Part shown: positions 11,345 to 24,974 of the stretch, piece by piece
Layout of the letters: each line of letters opens with the position of its first letter
Numbering within the stretch: the stretch's first letter is position 1
Source of the DNA: Sipunculus nudus
Lineage: Eukaryota > Annelida > Sipuncula > Golfingiida > Sipunculidae
Length of the DNA: 64,000 bases
NCBI GenBank assembly: GCA_026874595.1
Contig: CM049309.1
Span: forward strand, 51,992,079-52,056,078
Direction of reading: 5' to 3'
Position numbers and translations under genes: made by a program
Notes under the pieces: generated by a model
Told to the model about the DNA's origin: nothing
What the model saw: only the letters and a program-made list of their open reading frames with translations
The model's database searches: none

Positions 11345-11784
11345 GGCCAACCGCGGTCCCCCTAAACACCCAAATCACCGGTGTTTTGGGTACCTATGAC
11401 AAAACACAATGAAACACCCACTTAACTTAAAATTTTAAGCAAAAAAGTAACACCAACCGATATATATTCAACAGTTAAACTTGTTTATGCAATATTGTAT
11501 CATAAATTAATAACATAAAGATAAATTGGAGTGTTTCCTTTTGCATTTGGTTCACTGGCCCACATAGCAGCCATTTATGTCAGCTTTGATGCTGCCCCCT
11601 AGTGGTGCAAGCCGCAATCAAGCTGAGTGCTCGTCAGGTGTAAAAAACACTCTTTGTTTTTTTACTAAGTATTGGCACATACCAGTTTTCTGCTTTAAAT
11701 TTGAATTTAAAAGAATTTTTCATGGTGTTTCGTTACAGGTAGGCAAAACACCAGTGAATTAGGTGTTTAGGGGACCAACTGTCC
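11345..11784. mobile_element. 440-bp MITE-like element with long inverted termini and TTAA flanks
   Basis: The left end (GGTCCCCCTAAACACC, then GGTGTTTTGGGTACCT) and the right end read in reverse complement (GGTCCCCTAAACACC, then GGTGTTTTGCCTACCT) match over about 60 bp. TTAA borders both sides (11341-11344 and 11785-11788). TTAA duplication is the mark of piggyBac-type insertion, but the terminal GG is not the usual piggyBac start, so the superfamily is uncertain. The inside has no transposase. It carries a CTCF-like core at 11590-11606. Confidence 0.65.
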
Positions 11785-11788
11785 TTAA

Positions 11789-14347
11789 ATTCTTGTTTTA
11801 TCATTGCATATACAGGGTGTCAAATGAAATAATTTCTCATGAATATGTCTGTAGTTTAATTCAATTTCTGTAAATTATGCTTTTTTTTAAAGGAATACTT
11901 AAAATGTCATTATTTTGGAGGAATTTTCAAAAATTCATAAAAATTCATGAAAAGTTGATCTCCTTGGAGTGTAGGAACCCAGATATATCCAAATTGTCAT
12001 GCATGGATGAGCAAAATTGCCTGTTTAATTTGTGGTGGTTTTTGTCAAAGTTGTGGTGAAAAAGATCATGAATTTTCATTTAAAGGCATGAAAAGTCATG
12101 AAAACTTCATCTGCTGAAAGTGTGGGAGCCATGTAATGTAAAGCAACTCGAAGTTGTGGCAGTGTGGAAGAGTGAATGTAAAACTGTTCTTTCTTTCCAG
12201 TACTGTTAGACTATGTTGTTTGCAAAGAACATGTGCAATAGACAAGACCTACTTACTCAAAAAGTTTGTTGACTTTCATATAGATCCATTTCTGTCTTTT
12301 AAACTCACAAAATTAATTTTTGTCCATTTATGTATTATAAATATTGAGAATTGACCTGTGCTATAATTGAATTACAAGTAGCATTCCAGATATGCTGACT
12401 ATATTTATAACAAAAAGGCATATATTATGAATTTCCTAAATATTTAAAAAGATTTTTTTGTAAATAAGCATTCCTTATGATAAATTAATATTTCCCTGCC
12501 TACAAGCGCTGACCTTTATGGTGTATATACCTGAAAATGTGAAAACATCTTGTTGGATCATTCACAGATGAAATAAAAGTTCGCATGTTTGTTGGATGAT
12601 CATCAGGGATGGCTTTTGCTCTCATTTAGAGGAGATTAATGGAAACATTACAGCATACATCAGTGATATCAATAAAACTAGATGACTAATCATCCAGCAG
12701 TCTCTAGAGTGTGCCCCCAGTGCCCAGAACAGGGCAATAATGGGGAAGTGGCTGTGGAGTGTTTGACCATGGAATTCGGTCAAGGGAAAAAATAAATAGC
12801 TGATGTCACTGTTGAGCATTGATCAAAACTATTGGGCAGTTGTGTGCCCAAAGCTCAGTTTTTTGGAAATCAGCCTTATTTTAAATCAAGAGCGAACACA
12901 GGTTGAAGAAATAAAAAAAAAAAAGATACAAAAAAGAAAAGACAGTTTTGTAATCTAAGGTATTGCATGCTGGGGAACCTATGAATGCCTACATATATGG
13001 CACTCATTTCAATTAATGCTAAAGAAATGAAATATTGACAAAACAATTGTAAGCAGTCCACCTGTACAAGGATTTTAACACAGGTATGCTATATATTCAC
13101 TAGAATACTGACAGGTCAGGAAGGGCCTCGTAAAAGGCCAATTGACTGCCAGTGCGGGTTAAGTGATGCCTGAAAAAATATATTAAAGGACCTGATTATG
13201 TGCATAGATTGAGGGAACTGACTATAAACATTATTAAAACATCTGAAGCAAGATGTTAAGGTTTGAATTTAAGATAGTTTTGTATGAAAGTGTAAGAGTG
13301 GAGTGTCCCAAGCAATAGAGGCATAATTACATCTGATGTATTAAACTGTAGTCCTGGTCAGCATATAAATCAGTAGGATGGTCCTGTGACCTTGACCTTT
13401 GAACTTGTGATGTTTAAATCAATATGGTTCTTCCCCTATTGTTAGGTAATCCAAAAGTAAACTATTTTGAATGAAACATTGACAATGCCTCCACAATCTT
13501 TTTAAAGATGTCGGTCCTGTGTAACAGACAGATGAACAGGGTGCCTACTAAAGGGCACTCGCTTATTCAATATCAGTTGGGTTCTTGCTTTAGTGATGGG
13601 CCATATATAAGTAAAGTTTGAAATCCATATGTCCATCCCAACTAGAGTTATCATCAGGAAACAAATTTGTGGACGGACAGACAGACATACAGACAGAGAG
13701 ACGCACAGGGTGATAGGGCCCCCGCTTATCCAATGGGGCCCTTATAATTAAGGGTCAGGGCAGGTGAACACCTATGTTAGTGTTAAAATCAGTTGACAGA
13801 TGGCAGAAGGTAGCATACTGCAAGAGTAATTAAGCTCAATCCTACCCTATCTACCCCTTTATGGAGATGTCCAACCCCTATGCACAAAGGCTCATGGAAA
13901 TTGGTACAGTACTTATTGCATTGTCTTGCTAATAAACAAAAACAAATGTAAAGACAGGGATGAAAGCTTGGCAGAGGTAATTAACACATGTATGTCAATA
14001 TAAACATGCAACATGAAGCACTACCTGTTTTATCATATACTACATACCACCAGTGGGCACCAATCAGTTATTGATGATAATAAACTATAAAGCAAATTTA
14101 TTTTGAAAAATTACACCAGCAATTATTTATAAGGAAACCACCACCATACCTTGCAAAGAATGTGAGTGACAGAATTAATTTAATATTTGAGAAAACAGTT
14201 TTTTGACAGACATTGATTAGATTATTGAAGTACTGATTAGCATAAATATGATAAAATACATGGTCAGCTAAAAAACACTATCCTGCACAGTCAGTTCATG
14301 AGAGAACTTTTATAAAGTTGCACAAACATACATTAATAAGATTTTTT
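11789..14347 (+). other. intron stretch, no gene; one dispersed repeat scrap
   Basis: No exon with paired splice sites and an open frame was found. About 13370-13770 looks like a fragment of a dispersed repeat: GTGACCTTGACCTTTGAAC, then AACTAGAGTTATCATCAGGA, then a GGACGGACAGACAGAC run and GGGCCCCCGCTTATCCAATG. The remainder is AT-rich and unassigned. Confidence 0.45.
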
Positions 14348-17300
14348 AGCTCAGCTGACTATAAGTCATCTGAGCAATACTAATGGTCCATTGTCCGTCT
14401 TCCGTCCGTCCGTCTGTCCATAGATGAGGCATGTTTTGAAACCGTAAGACCTAGGAATCCAAAATTCGGCATAATGTTAGATGTCCCAAAGATCTCCTAC
14501 CAAGCTGAAAACTGGGTCTTTGTGACTTTGTTCCTTTGAGAAATTAAGGAAAAACCTCAATTTTTTTTAGCTCAGCTGACTTTCAGTCATGCTGGGCTAT
14601 AGCGATGGGTCTTTGTCCGTTGTCCTTCCGTCTGTCCGTCCGGACGGATGGCCGGCCATCCGTCCATTAGCAGGGCACAAATTGTAACCATAGGGGCTAG
14701 GGCCATGAACCCTATGCAGTCTTAGAGGTTCTAAAAAGATCTCCTTGCAAGCCTGAAATTAGGTCACTGTGACCTATATTCTCGAAGTTATGTGTTTGCA
14801 CCCCCCCCATAAATAATTCTTTTAGCCAAAATTTTCATCCCAAACCTTACATCTTTCACATACAGCTCACCTACCAACAGGGGAAGAACCATAATTATTT
14901 TGAGGTCACAAGGTCAAAGGTCAAGGTAACAGAACCAACTTCTTTGAAAAGCCTGTGGATGCATTTTAAGCCAAACCTTTCATCCCAATTCTTTGATCTT
15001 TCACATATAGCTCACCTACTAAGTGGGAGAAGAATCCTATAGATGTTGAGGTCACAAGGTCAAAGGTCAGGGTCACAGGATCCACCTTTTGAAAAGGTTG
15101 TGGACACATTTCAAGCTAGACCTTTCATTCCAAACCTTTCAGCACTGATATCGCTTCTCTGCCAACAGGGGAAAAGACCTGTTGATTTTGAGGTCAAAGG
15201 TCAAGTTCACAGCACCCTCTTCTTGCGTGGAGTCATTTTCAGGCAAACTTTTCAATCTATACTTTCCATCTGTCATATATGGCTTACCTACCAATAGGGG
15301 AAGAAGCCTATTGATGTTGAGTTCAAAAGGTCAAAGGTCAAGGTCACAATATTGTTCTAAATGCTTGTGAACATATTTCAAGTGAAACTGTTCAACCCAA
15401 ACCTTCAGTCTTTCACATATGCCACATCTATGCATCACTGAATGTGATTCAAACTTCATATTTATGGGTCTTTTTGCATGAAGAAATAACTAATGTTGAG
15501 GTCAGCTGGTCAGGAGGTTAAAGGTTGCAGGTCTAAGTTATTCACTCATCAGTTGCCAAGTAATTACACCCGGCCAGATGTAATTGGTTAGTAGTTACCC
15601 ATCATTTAGAAAGAATCCAGTTGATATGTGGGCAAAAGGCCAAGGTCATAGGTCAGGTCAACTTATTTTGTAGACCATCTCTATTTTTCTTGTATATATA
15701 AGCTTGCACTCCAGCTGGTACATCTCACCGTGTGGCTGTAATTGTGAGTGACACTGGTGACATATGACTCCCTTTTGTATCAGGCTATTAAGTGATAAGG
15801 CTGAGTGATAAGTACCTCGTTACTGCATAACAAAACACTGTTGTTGGAATACTTCAGCCAGGAATTAACACTATGAGAGTATAGTATTAAGGTTTAGCTA
15901 CTGATTTATAAGATGATGGGAACATTTTGCAGTTTATATCATGGAATCATAGCAATAAACTTAGTTTCCTTGATATCTGAATATTTTTATATAAATCACC
16001 ACATATAAAAGCAAGTGTTTGTTCTCATAATATGTGGATGTGTACTTGATTTAGGATGGCTTTATTTTATTACAAGACTCTTAGTCATGCTTTCTGCATT
16101 TCTTTTCTTTCAGGTTTTGCAGTTTACCAACCCTGCTGACCCCATTGAAAAGCAGAATGATAATAAAAAATATTGGACTTACACTTTTACATTTGCATAT
16201 CTATAAATCTGATATGAGCGCCTGAACATGCCTTTTGAATTGTTTTGGACATTCATTACTGTAACATCATTTGGAGAATTTGCCCCAAGTTTGGTCTCTT
16301 ATTGGAGGATGTGTGATATTAAATGTCAGACTTGTCAGAAATCCATTATGTCTGCCAGTTAGCCACCTTAGAAATCCTTTTTTCAGTGCAGTTTCAGTAA
16401 TTTTCCTTCAATTTTTGGTCTGATTTAGAGAATGGTTGTTGTCTGATTTCAGACCTGTCAGAAGTCCAAAATGGCCACCAGGCAACCATCTTTAAATTCC
16501 TTTTGATCATATTATCTCAAGAACTGTTAAAGTGAAGGCAGTCGGACGTATATTAATGTAATCTTGCAAAGGATTGGGTCAAATATTTCTTAATAAATAT
16601 TATCATCATATATGAAAATGCAGTACAGTTGGCTAGTATTGAATAAAAATTCATACAGAAGCACCTGTTTCTCAATAATTCTTGCATGGATTTTCTTGAT
16701 ATTTTGCTATATATTTTGATCTTATATTTGCCCTTTGTGGTGTTCCTTTTGAGACTGACAGGTATCAAGTAAGCTATGGGAATAGTTCTGGATACCTGAA
16801 CAATCAAACATTTTCCTCAGACCATCAATTCATTGTGTTTTAACCAGACATAGGTGATATATATTTCTGTAGTCGTAGAAAATTTCGGCAAATTGGTTCT
16901 TCAAAATTTGACTGGAAGTTGTGAATCTCAGCCCATGATATCGCAGGTCATGCTTGGCAGCTGAGCGTCATGACCCATGGGTCACTTGTTAAAATCCTAT
17001 TTTAACACTTCAGGACTGCCTTAAATCAAAACTACTCATCTGTTTTTCCTCATATTTACCATGAATATTCCCCTATATAGTTTCTATGTACATGCTAGAA
17101 ATTATGTCTGTATTATATAATTTAAAAAAGTTATAGGCCCAAACATAATGCATTTTGTAAAAAATCAGAAAAGATATTTGATCACTTAACACAAAACATG
17201 TTAAAGCTATGGACTTTTTTCCCAGTAATATAACTTTAATTAATCAAAATTAAATTGTATACAAAAAATTAGATTAAAATCTTTTAAATTTTTTTAAATA

Positions 17301-19269
17301 TTAACAAAAATAAAAAATTGATACCTTAAATTTTGCCAAACTTTGACCATGGCATGTTTTTTTTCCTGTAAGTACTGTGGATTTAATTTTCACAGCATGT
17401 TTTTGTTAGAATTTTGTCTGTTAACACCTAAAATTTAAAACCAGTTGATCAAACACTGTAGATTTTATTCAAGTTTTCAAGCACCATGTAACATATTGTT
17501 TACATCAAGCTAGTGTTATGCAGTTTGCAAGAGCTCAGCTCCCCAGCTTCAGCTCTCAGTTCCTAAAATTTGGCATACAATTAGATGTCTCTAAAATCCC
17601 TTACCATGCCAAGAATTTGGTCACTAGTACTTAATACCTTCAAGATATTAATGAAAAACTTCATTTTTCCATTAAAAACCTATTGTTACACTTCAAGACT
17701 GCCTTATATCAAAACCACTGATCTGACTTTAATCATATATAATATACATATTTATATTCTCTATGCACATGCCAGAAATGATGTCAGTATTGCGTAATTG
17801 TTTTAAGTTATGGGCCCAAACATAATGCACTTTGTAAAAAATCAAGAAATATATTTACTCCCTTAACAAGAGGATTGCAGAAGCTAGAGATTTTTTGTCA
17901 GGGATGTAACATTATTTTATCAAGATTCAATTGAATACCCAAAATTAGTTCTGATTTTTTCAAATTTTATATGTTATTAGTAGAAAGCTGAAAGAAATTG
18001 GCCAAAAATTGTAGCTTTTATTAATGTTTTTATGAGACCATGTCAGACCTTAGCTCTCCCCAGCCCCTCTTGAGTCACCTGTGTGTTGACCTTGTTGACC
18101 GTTCATCAAATTATGCACGCTTGACGGGAGGCATACACTGGGGCAGCCAGGCAGCTTATGGCCAGCCACAGTTGATCCAGGTGTCCAACCCAACTCATCT
18201 AGTAGTTTTAACTAACAACATAACAATAAACAATAAATTAATAATTTTTTTTTGGTTTTTAATAACAAATTAAAGAAAAATGAAAAAGGAATTTGTTAGT
18301 TGATAATAACAGAAATTAACTTGCAGTTACTGATGATATAAGAATCTTGTATCGATTGATAGAATGTCACGTATTCCAAATAACACCATGCAGTCACCTA
18401 TGGTATTTTTCAGTTCAATTTTAATGATAAAAAAATAAATCATATTATTCATTACTAATCATTACGGATTATATGAAGGAAATTAATGATAGACAAAGAT
18501 GCAGTTGATAATATTAATCTAGATTCCTGCCTTATCTTGTGTGTACATTGATGTGAAATAGTCCAAAATGTATATATTACATTTATTTTTTTTTAATATG
18601 AATAAAAGCCATAAAACCAGGTACTTATGATCATTATTTAAATGTATGAATTTTGTATATTCTGGGTTCTCAACGTCATTGTTTGGTGAAAACTGAATAA
18701 ATACCAGACATGGTGCGAATATTTTGCAAATGTATTTGAATACGAATATGAATATGTACTCCATTATAAAATTTCTTGCATAAGAATGGGAATTCAGGTA
18801 AAAATGAAAGTATATGAATACCAGTGCACATACTTTCAAAATGTATTCTTGAATGCTTTCATTAACATATTCTTTGATATTATTTTAATAATCATTTCAG
18901 TTGTATTTTATTTTAAAAAAATCATATGATTCTCTTATTATTTTTAATAAAAAATTATATTTGGGACAATTTGTAATTATTTTTAATAAATAGTTAAACT
19001 CTTATATTATATGTTCTGCTTATAAGTTATATGGCCAAGTCAAAATCTGTGTGACATTAGCACTCCATTTGTTAAAAAAATAAATGAAATCAATCCTCTT
19101 CCCTGTCTCCAAAGATACTATCAAAATCATACATAAGCTAAACACCCACAACTCATAATACAGCTTATATTTATTATTATTTCCACACAAAACAAGCATA
19201 TGCCTCATTTCTAAATCATATTTTTTTATCATATATAACAGCTGAGCGCCATGACCCATGGATCCCTTG
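14348..19269 (+). mobile_element. HA-family element, copy B, split by an HA2 insertion
   Basis: The 5' piece 14348-14568 starts T|AGCTCAGCTGACTATAAGTC with the HA hairpin and GTCC tract. It runs to CCTCAATTTT and is cut by the HA2 element at 14569-16988. The HA sequence resumes at 16989 (AAAATCCTATTTTAACACTT) and reaches the HA 3' end GCTGAGCGCCATGACCCATG...CCCTTG|TT. Removing the insertion gives about 2.5 kb, like copies C and F. No coding capacity is visible; open frames such as 17585-17797 recur in every copy and are repeat-derived. Confidence 0.85.
14569..16988 (+). mobile_element. HA2 subfamily element nested in HA copy B
   Basis: Starts T|AGCTCAGCTGACTTTCAGTC with GGGCTA closing the hairpin. 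Next comes a GTCC tract with a GGACGGATGGCCGGCCATCC palindrome. Tandem units of roughly 150-170 bp follow to about 15400, each containing GGTCAAAGGTCAAGGTCACA and CAACAGGGGAAGA-like words. The right half is single-copy and ends GGCAGCTGAGCGTCATGACC followed by CATGGGTCACTTG|TT. The termini are those of HA but the core is different. A related, more decayed copy is at 25648-26833. An exon-like stretch after TTTCTTTCAG at about 16114 lies inside this element and has no donor. Confidence 0.8.
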
Positions 19270-19444
19270 TTTTTCATTTTCTATAATTGCCAGGGTGCTC
19301 ATAATTTCCTGCTATTGTAACATACTGAACAAATATATCAGCATTTCATTATTATTGCCAAAAACAGATGAGTGCCCCTTAGTTGGACAAACTGTAACAG
19401 TCCACTTCATTCCAAAGCTTTGCTTGATATTTTGTACAGAAGTA

Positions 19445-22400
19445 CTGTATTTCCTTGATCAGACGCTGGGCCTTAAATAGTGACCTACCTTGTTTTGTCG
19501 CTAGGGCAAAACAATGTCCCAGAAAAATAAACGCTGGCCTTAAATAGACACTGGTCTTGTTCACAGCCCTGGTGTCAGAGTAGTTTGGATGTTTGCCGCT
19601 CGATGTTTTTTCCTTTCACTATAATGGGTTTATTATCAAATTTAACATAGATTGTTGTATGAATTTCGGTTTGTGTTGTATTGATAATATAATAAATTCT
19701 TCTATAAATCATTCTTTTATCTTATGTGAATGCCTGTTTCCACGAGGGACACCAAATATTCCCGATTCATCCATTATGATTAAAGCAGAATATAATCCTA
19801 ATAAAACGCTAAACAGTTTGTCAGCAGTGAGAAACCAAACACAAGCAGTATAACTTGGTATGGTGAAAGTCTACCTCACGGATGGTTGAACAGAATTGTT
19901 CAAATACATTTTTGCACATGTTTCTTGTGTAGCATAGAGACAATGATGGTGTCAAGCGGTACCATTTGTAGTTACTGTCATGCCAATTTTTGCTCCTTGC
20001 TTTCATTTTAGAAATGCGCGAGTCCCCACTGTTACCAAAACCACGCTTCTGATATATCTTTTAAGTTGGTAATAGTATTAACTCTTGTCCATAACTATTT
20101 ATTCTCTAATATTCCCTGCAGTAAATGTCACATACCAGTATATACCAGGTCAGAAACGCTTGAATACACTGTATTAAGCTGAATCAATTAAAATTTGGAC
20201 AGAAAGTGGCATGAAAACCAATTACGCAGTGCCCTTATATGTACCAACCCCCTGTATTTCGATGGAACCGATATTACCAGTTGTACGTGGAGAACACTTA
20301 ATGGAAGAGCCACCCCGTGTTCAGAGGGAAACTTGTTACCAACTGCACACAGTGTAAAATAAATGGAATAGCCACATGAAACACCTGGGTACCTTGTTTC
20401 AGGAGGCCCACGCAGACAGATTCTTGTGGACAACTGCAATCTCTCGCTGTGATTCCCCGTTGATTCCTATTATGATGCGTGATTGTGGAGATTGCGCTTA
20501 TCCCATATCCCTATGGCATCTAAGGAAATTTGGTAAACACAAGCCGTGTACCAGCCATGTTTGCATTTGTGTTCATAAGTAGAGACCGGCGGGTTTATTG
20601 TTTCAGCGTGTTCTATTTATTTTGTTTGTCTAATGAGCCTGATAATGTATTTTTAGCTCAGCTGACTATAAGTCATCTGAGCTATAGTCGTGGTCCATTG
20701 TCCGTCGTCCGTCCGTCTGTCCGTCCGTCCGTCCGTCCGTCCGTCCGTCCGTCCGTCCGTAGATGTGGCACATTTTGAAACCGTAAGACCTAGGAATCCA
20801 AAATTCAGCATAATGTTAGATGTCCCCAAGATCTCCTACCAAGCCAAAAACTGGGTCTTTGCAACTTCATTCCTTTGAGAAATTAAGGAAAAACCTCAAT
20901 TTTTTATTAAAAACCTATTTTCACACTTTAGGACTGCCTAATATCAAAACCACTCATCTGTTTTTCCTCATATTTCCTATAAATAATCCTCTATATAATT
21001 CCTATGTACATGCCAGAAATTAGGTCTGTATTATTTAATTTAAAAAAGTTATGGGCCCAAACATAATGCATTTTTTAAATAATCAGGAAAGAAATTTTAT
21101 CACTTAACACAAAACTTGTTAAAGCTAAGCACTTTTTTTCCAGTAATATTACTTTTATTAATCAAAATTAAATTGTATACCCAAAATTAGATCAAAATCT
21201 TTTAAATTTTTAAAAATATTAGCAAAAATAAAAAATTGGTACCTTAAATTTTGCCCAACTTTGACCATGGCACGTTTTTTTGCTGTAACTGCTGTGGATT
21301 TAATTTTCACAGCATGTTTTTGTTAGCATTTCAACTGTTAACACCAAAAATTTGAAACCAGTTGATCAAAAACTGTAGATTTTATTCAAGTTTTCAAGCA
21401 CCATGTCACATATTGCTAGTGTTATGCAGTTTGCTAGAGCTCAGCTCCCGAGCTTCAGCTCTAAGTTCCTTAAATTTGGCATACAGTTAGATTTCTCCAA
21501 AATCCCCTACCATGCCAAGAATTTGGTCACTAGGACTTAATTCCTTCGAGATATCAATGAAAAACTTAATTTTTCCATTAAAAACCCAATGTTACACTTT
21601 AAGACTGCCTAATATCAAAACCACTGATCTGACTTTGATCATATATAATATACATATTTTTCTATACATTCACTATGCACATGCCAGAAATGATGTCAGT
21701 ATTGTGTATTTTTTTAAGTTATGGGCCCAAACATAATGCACTTTGTAAAAAATCAAGAAATATATTTACTCCCTTAACAAGGGCATTGCTGACGCTAGAG
21801 ATCTTTTTTGTCAGGGATGTAACAATATTTAATCAAGATTCAATTGAATACCCAAAATTAGTTCTGAATTTTTCAAATTTTATAAGTTATTAGTATAAAT
21901 ATAAAATTAGTACCTTAAATTTTGCCCAACTGTGACCATGGCACGTTTGTTTCCCGTGAGCACTGTTGATATAATTTTCATATCTTGCACACATAAGGAT
22001 TTCAGCTTTTTTAGTTTAGAAAGCTGAAAGAAATTTGCCAAATATTGTAGCTTTTATTAATGTTTTTTATGAGACCCTGTCAGACTTTGGCTCTCTCAAG
22101 CCCCTCTTGAGTCACCTGTATGTTGACCTTGTTGACCTTTCATCAAATTATGCACGCTTGAGGGGAGAATCCAGGCAGCTGATGGCCAGCCACAGTTGAT
22201 CCAGGTGTTCAACCCAACTCATCTAGTAGTTTTAACCAACAACATAACAATAAACAATAAATTAATAAATTTTTATTGGTTTTTAATAACAAATTAAAGA
22301 AAAATAGAAAAGGAATTTGTTAGTTTATAATAACAGGAAATTAACTTGCAGTTACTGATGATATAAGAATCTTGTATCGATGGGTAGAATGTCACATATT

Positions 22401-23384
22401 CCAAATAACACCATGCAGTCACCTATGGCATTTTTCAGTTCATTTTTAATGATAAAGAAGTAAATCATATTATTCATTACTAATCATTAAGGATTATATG
22501 AAGGAAATTAATGATAGACAAAGATGCAGTTGATAATATTAATCTAGATTCCTACTGTGTCTAGTGTGTACATTGATGTGAAATTAGTCCAAAATGAATT
22601 TTTTACAGTTATTTTTTAATATAAATAAAAGCCATAAAACCAGGTACTTATGATCATTATTTAAATGTGTGAATTTTGTATATTCTGGATTCTCAACATC
22701 ATTGTTTGGTGAATAAATACCAGACATGGTGCGAATACTTTGTAATTGTATTTAAATACGAATATGATTATGTACTCCATTATAAAATTTCTTGCATAAA
22801 GAATGGGAATTCAGGTAAAAATGAAAGTATATGAATACTCGTGCAAATACTTTCAAAATGTATTCATGAATGCATTCATGAATATATTCTTTAATATTAT
22901 TTTAATAATCATATCAATTATATTTCATTTTAAAAAATCATATGATTCTCTTAATTTTTTTAATAAAAATTATATTTGGGACAATATTTGTAATTTTTTT
23001 AATAAATAGTTAAACTCTTAAATTATATGTTCTGCTTATAAGTTATATGGCCAAGTCAAAATCTGTGTGACAGTAGTACTCCATTTGTTAATAAAATAAA
23101 TGAAATCAATCCTCTTCCCTGTCTCCAAAGGTACTATCAAAATCATACATAAGCTAAACAACAACAACTCATAATACAGCTTATATTTATTACCACACAA
23201 AACCAGCATGTGCCTCATTTCTAAATAAAATTTTTTTATCATATATAACAGCTGAGCGTCGTGACCCATAGGTCCCTTGTTTAATAAAAGCCGGCCTTAA
23301 ATAGAAGCCAGCCTGGTTTAGATGCTGGGTCAAATCAGGGTCTGAAAAAAATAAACTCGGGCGCATCTGTTCAAGGAAATACAG
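19445..23384. mobile_element. TA-flanked inverted-terminal element, split by HA copy C
   Basis: The left end at 19445 (CTGTATTTCCTTGATCAGAC) and the right end at 23384 in reverse complement (CTGTATTTCCTTGAACAGAT) are matching inverted termini. Both are bordered by TA (19443-19444 and 23385-23386). Subterminal GGCCTTAAATAGA repeats occur on both sides (19470 and 19534 on +, and 23289). Removing HA copy C leaves about 1.3 kb without a recognisable transposase. TA duplication suggests a Tc1/mariner/pogo-type non-autonomous element. Confidence 0.65.
20655..23279 (+). mobile_element. HA-family Helentron-like element, copy C (full length)
   Basis: About 2.6 kb and the most complete HA copy. The 5' end T|AGCTCAG...CTGAGCT forms a 29-nt hairpin: 7 bp, one mismatch, 5 bp, ATA loop. 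A (GTCC)n tract follows at 20700-20760, then two diverged core units (CCATGCCAAGAATTTGG near 21510; CCAACTTTGACCATGG near 21254 and a variant near 21930). Near the 3' end are ACAGCTGAGC, inverse of the 5' end, and the palindrome GACCCATAGGTC before CCTTG|TT. There is no ORF beyond short repeat frames. It sits inside the TA-flanked element 19445-23384. Confidence 0.88.
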
Positions 23385-23386
23385 TA

Positions 23387-24970
23387 TATATTTATGTAGC
23401 ACTGTGAGTCACCGATTCAGGCACCATAGGAATCACTTTAAAAAAAAACAGCCACCAGTTGCTTTACTTCCGGATCTTTATACCTGTTTGACAGTGCTGT
23501 AACCCTAATACCCTAAGTTATGATACCCTGACTCATGTGAAATATGTTAGTGCTCTTTTTCTCACAACTGATAATATTTCATCATGAATACCTTTGCAAG
23601 TAGAGTGCATCTCCTGGTGTTAATTTTCCTCACTGATCAAACTTGTAGAGATAGGTCGAGGGCACATACCGTTACTTTATGCCTGAACCATATGCAATAC
23701 TTTCAGTTTTTAGCATTCCCAGACGATGTGCTCAATAAGAAATTGTGAGTGTTCCGTTGAGTTCCTGTGTTCTCCAGTTTACTGCTGACCTACTTTTAAA
23801 AACTGTAGGAAAACCCTGAATTTTGCCATTACATGTTAGAATTGAACCCTGTTTGAAACTGTTTTTGTATAATAAACAAAACAATTTAGCAACTTTCTCT
23901 CGCATTTGCTAATTGTTGATAAATTTTTATGTTTTGAAAGAAAATGTGCTAACTGTAGAGAGCTTTCAGTTATAATTATGTGAGGAATGTCTCACCTGGA
24001 GCATGGCTTACTAATGAATTATTTATCATCGAGGGCAGCTAATATTAAAGAGGTATGAAAGGCTGATGCTAATAATACAATAGTCATGTCATATGATGGC
24101 CCTGGGCTTTTATTCAGATCAGTTTATGTACAAGGTTTTATAGCCCTGTCCCACATGCATGTTTTACCAGCTATGAGGAAATAATAAATTTAGCACCTCA
24201 GTTCCACATCTGGCATACAACAGTGACTAACTCAACACAGTCACAGAGAATGGATGGAGACTCTAGGCTTTCTCTTCTTTTATCGTGCTCCCTTTGTAGG
24301 GAGAAACCTGGGCATTGTAAGTTGTCAGCAGATGTTATACTTTTAATATATTTCATGTTATGTAATAACTGATAGGCAGGAGTTAAATCAGTGGACTGCG
24401 TGCTGCTTTAGGAATAATCTATACATGCGTATAAAGGTAAAATACACATCATGCAATTGTCTGACAGTTACTGATTTTATGCAAATTTCACAGAAAATGA
24501 TGATGACCACCTTGTTGTATTTATTTATTTATAATATAATACATCATGGGAGATCATTAGAAAAGGAGACAAAATTGACTTTCATGACTGCATATGAGTC
24601 TGATTGGAACTACTAATAATTTACAGAAAAGCCTTCTCAAATTTGAAAGTTTAGTCTTAACAATTTGTGTCATATAACAAGCCAAAATTATTGCCTAACA
24701 TTACATATGTGTGATATGTTTGACCTAGAACATATTTGCAAGCTTGACTACTAAATGTGTAACATATCAAGTGACTGAAATATTGATCTGTTTTTGTGGG
24801 TTTCACCACTACATCAGATTGTCATGTTCAACATGTAATATGTATATATAAAGGTCAGCTGCCAGTCACAACAGCTTTCCTTTGTAACATTCAATGCACA
24901 TGCAGTTCTTGTTGGTTTTGATTAATATGGGTTTAACCCAGCAAAATATGAATTATATTTCACATTATTT
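23387..24970 (+). other. intron stretch, no gene recognised
   Basis: AT-rich sequence without paired splice sites around an open frame. No known repeat boundary was seen. Confidence 0.45.
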
Positions 24971-24974
24971 TGTC

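Noticed and set aside
16015-16206. Exon-like stretch after TTTCTTTCAG
   Set aside because: Lies inside the HA2 element, has no donor site in frame, and is not needed to keep the RING gene in phase.
20530-20878. VRPSVRPSV proteins near 20700 and 47900
   Set aside because: Translation of the (GTCC)n tract in HA 5' ends.
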